A stretch of DNA of 64,000 bases from Deltaproteobacteria bacterium (GTDB lineage: Bacteria > Myxococcota_A > Polyangia > Polyangiales > Polyangiaceae), in the NCBI GenBank assembly GCA_003235365.1, contig QJWJ01000114.1:1-64000 (forward strand). Direction: 5' to 3'. Every line of letters starts with the position of its first letter. Positions within the stretch are counted from its first letter, which is position 1. Below, one piece after another: positions 63,851 to 64,000 of the stretch. The notes beneath the pieces were generated by a model. It had not been told where the DNA came from and searched no databases. It saw nothing but the letters and a program-made list of their open reading frames with translations. A program made the position numbers and the translations under genes.

Positions 63851-64000
63851 TCAGTCCAGCGTGCTGTTCGAGCGCGCGTGCCACTCCTGCAAGCTTCGAA
63901 CCTGAGGTGCCGCACCAGCCGACATGGCCCACGCTTCCAGCGCGTCGATGGCAGCCGATGCAGCGGCCATCGTCGTGAAGTACGGGATGTTGGCGAGTAG
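63851..64000 (-). CDS. carB: Carbamoyl-phosphate synthase large subunit, C-terminal end
   Basis: The minus strand of the right edge encodes the last 49 residues of an ORF that continues off the window: it opens LLANIPYFTTMAAASAAIDA and ends VRSLQEWHARSNSTLD before a TGA at 63853-63851. The T-x-x-G/A-rich helix and the V-x-SLQE-x-H ending are those of the CarB MGS-like allosteric domain. CarB makes carbamoyl phosphate for arginine and pyrimidine synthesis. Only the C-terminus is visible. Confidence 0.85.
   Translation of the reverse strand, partial: LLANIPYFTTMAAASAAIDALEAWAMSAGAAPQVRSLQEWHARSNSTLD

Overview
The window is GC-rich, gene-dense bacterial chromosome. It looks like Myxococcota (former Deltaproteobacteria, probably the Polyangia/Sorangium-type side). 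The reasons are eukaryote-like Ser/Thr kinases next to a PP2C phosphatase and a PASTA protein, an FHA-GGDEF protein, many lipoproteins with Ser/Thr/Pro/Gly-rich linkers, tandem FadL-like porins and a eukaryote-type hexokinase. This assignment is inference from gene content; no rRNA or tRNA gene was found in the window.

Layout. 1-2629 (minus) is the cell-shape operon mreB-mreC-mreD-mrdA, cut by the window edge inside mrdA. 2783-6670 holds a tandem-RRM RNA-binding protein, a diacylglycerol-kinase-type lipid kinase, a 2Fe-2S ferredoxin and a DASS carboxylate/sulfate transporter. 6759-12839 is a polysaccharide O-acylation locus: one MBOAT (AlgI-like) acyltransferase and two SGNH proteins, with a decayed PAS-GGDEF gene between them. 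13448-16915 has a CBM3-like lipoprotein, dtd and two envelope proteins. 17156-28321 is central carbon and glycogen metabolism: hexokinase, class I fumarase, glgX, glgB, a GT4 glycosyltransferase and malQ.

28354-33308 contains a TerB-like protein, a complete IS1182-type insertion sequence sitting exactly on its stop codon, a structured 158-bp repeat (copy A), an ArsR-HTH/methyltransferase-fold regulator resembling SahR, and ahcY. 33832-37692 has two secreted or lipoproteins of unknown role and an AlkB-like dioxygenase. 37721-40499 (minus) is a tightly coupled three-gene unit (coiled-coil protein, radical SAM/SPASM enzyme, small zinc-ribbon protein with two LYGA motifs) that could be a peptide- or protein-modification system. 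Copy B of the structured repeat lies just beyond it, before two FadL-like porins.

44174-50003 holds fbaA, a Ser/Thr kinase, an aldehyde dehydrogenase/fumarylacetoacetase-fold pair typical of oxidative pentose or sugar-acid pathways, and a di-heme cytochrome lipoprotein. 50363-57940 is a MacA/MacB-type exporter with a separate ATPase and two permeases, then a Slt-type lytic transglycosylase coupled to a FliJ-like coiled-coil protein. 58215-63775 is signalling: a nucleotide cyclase-YHS fusion, FHA-GGDEF, an atypical kinase overlapping tail-to-tail with a PP2C phosphatase, a stand-alone PASTA protein and a DsbD-N-like lipoprotein. The window ends in the 3' part of carB.

The two most unusual items are the coupled radical SAM operon (37721-40499) and the pair of 158-bp repeats whose differences preserve base pairing, suggesting a structured RNA or mobile repeat family.
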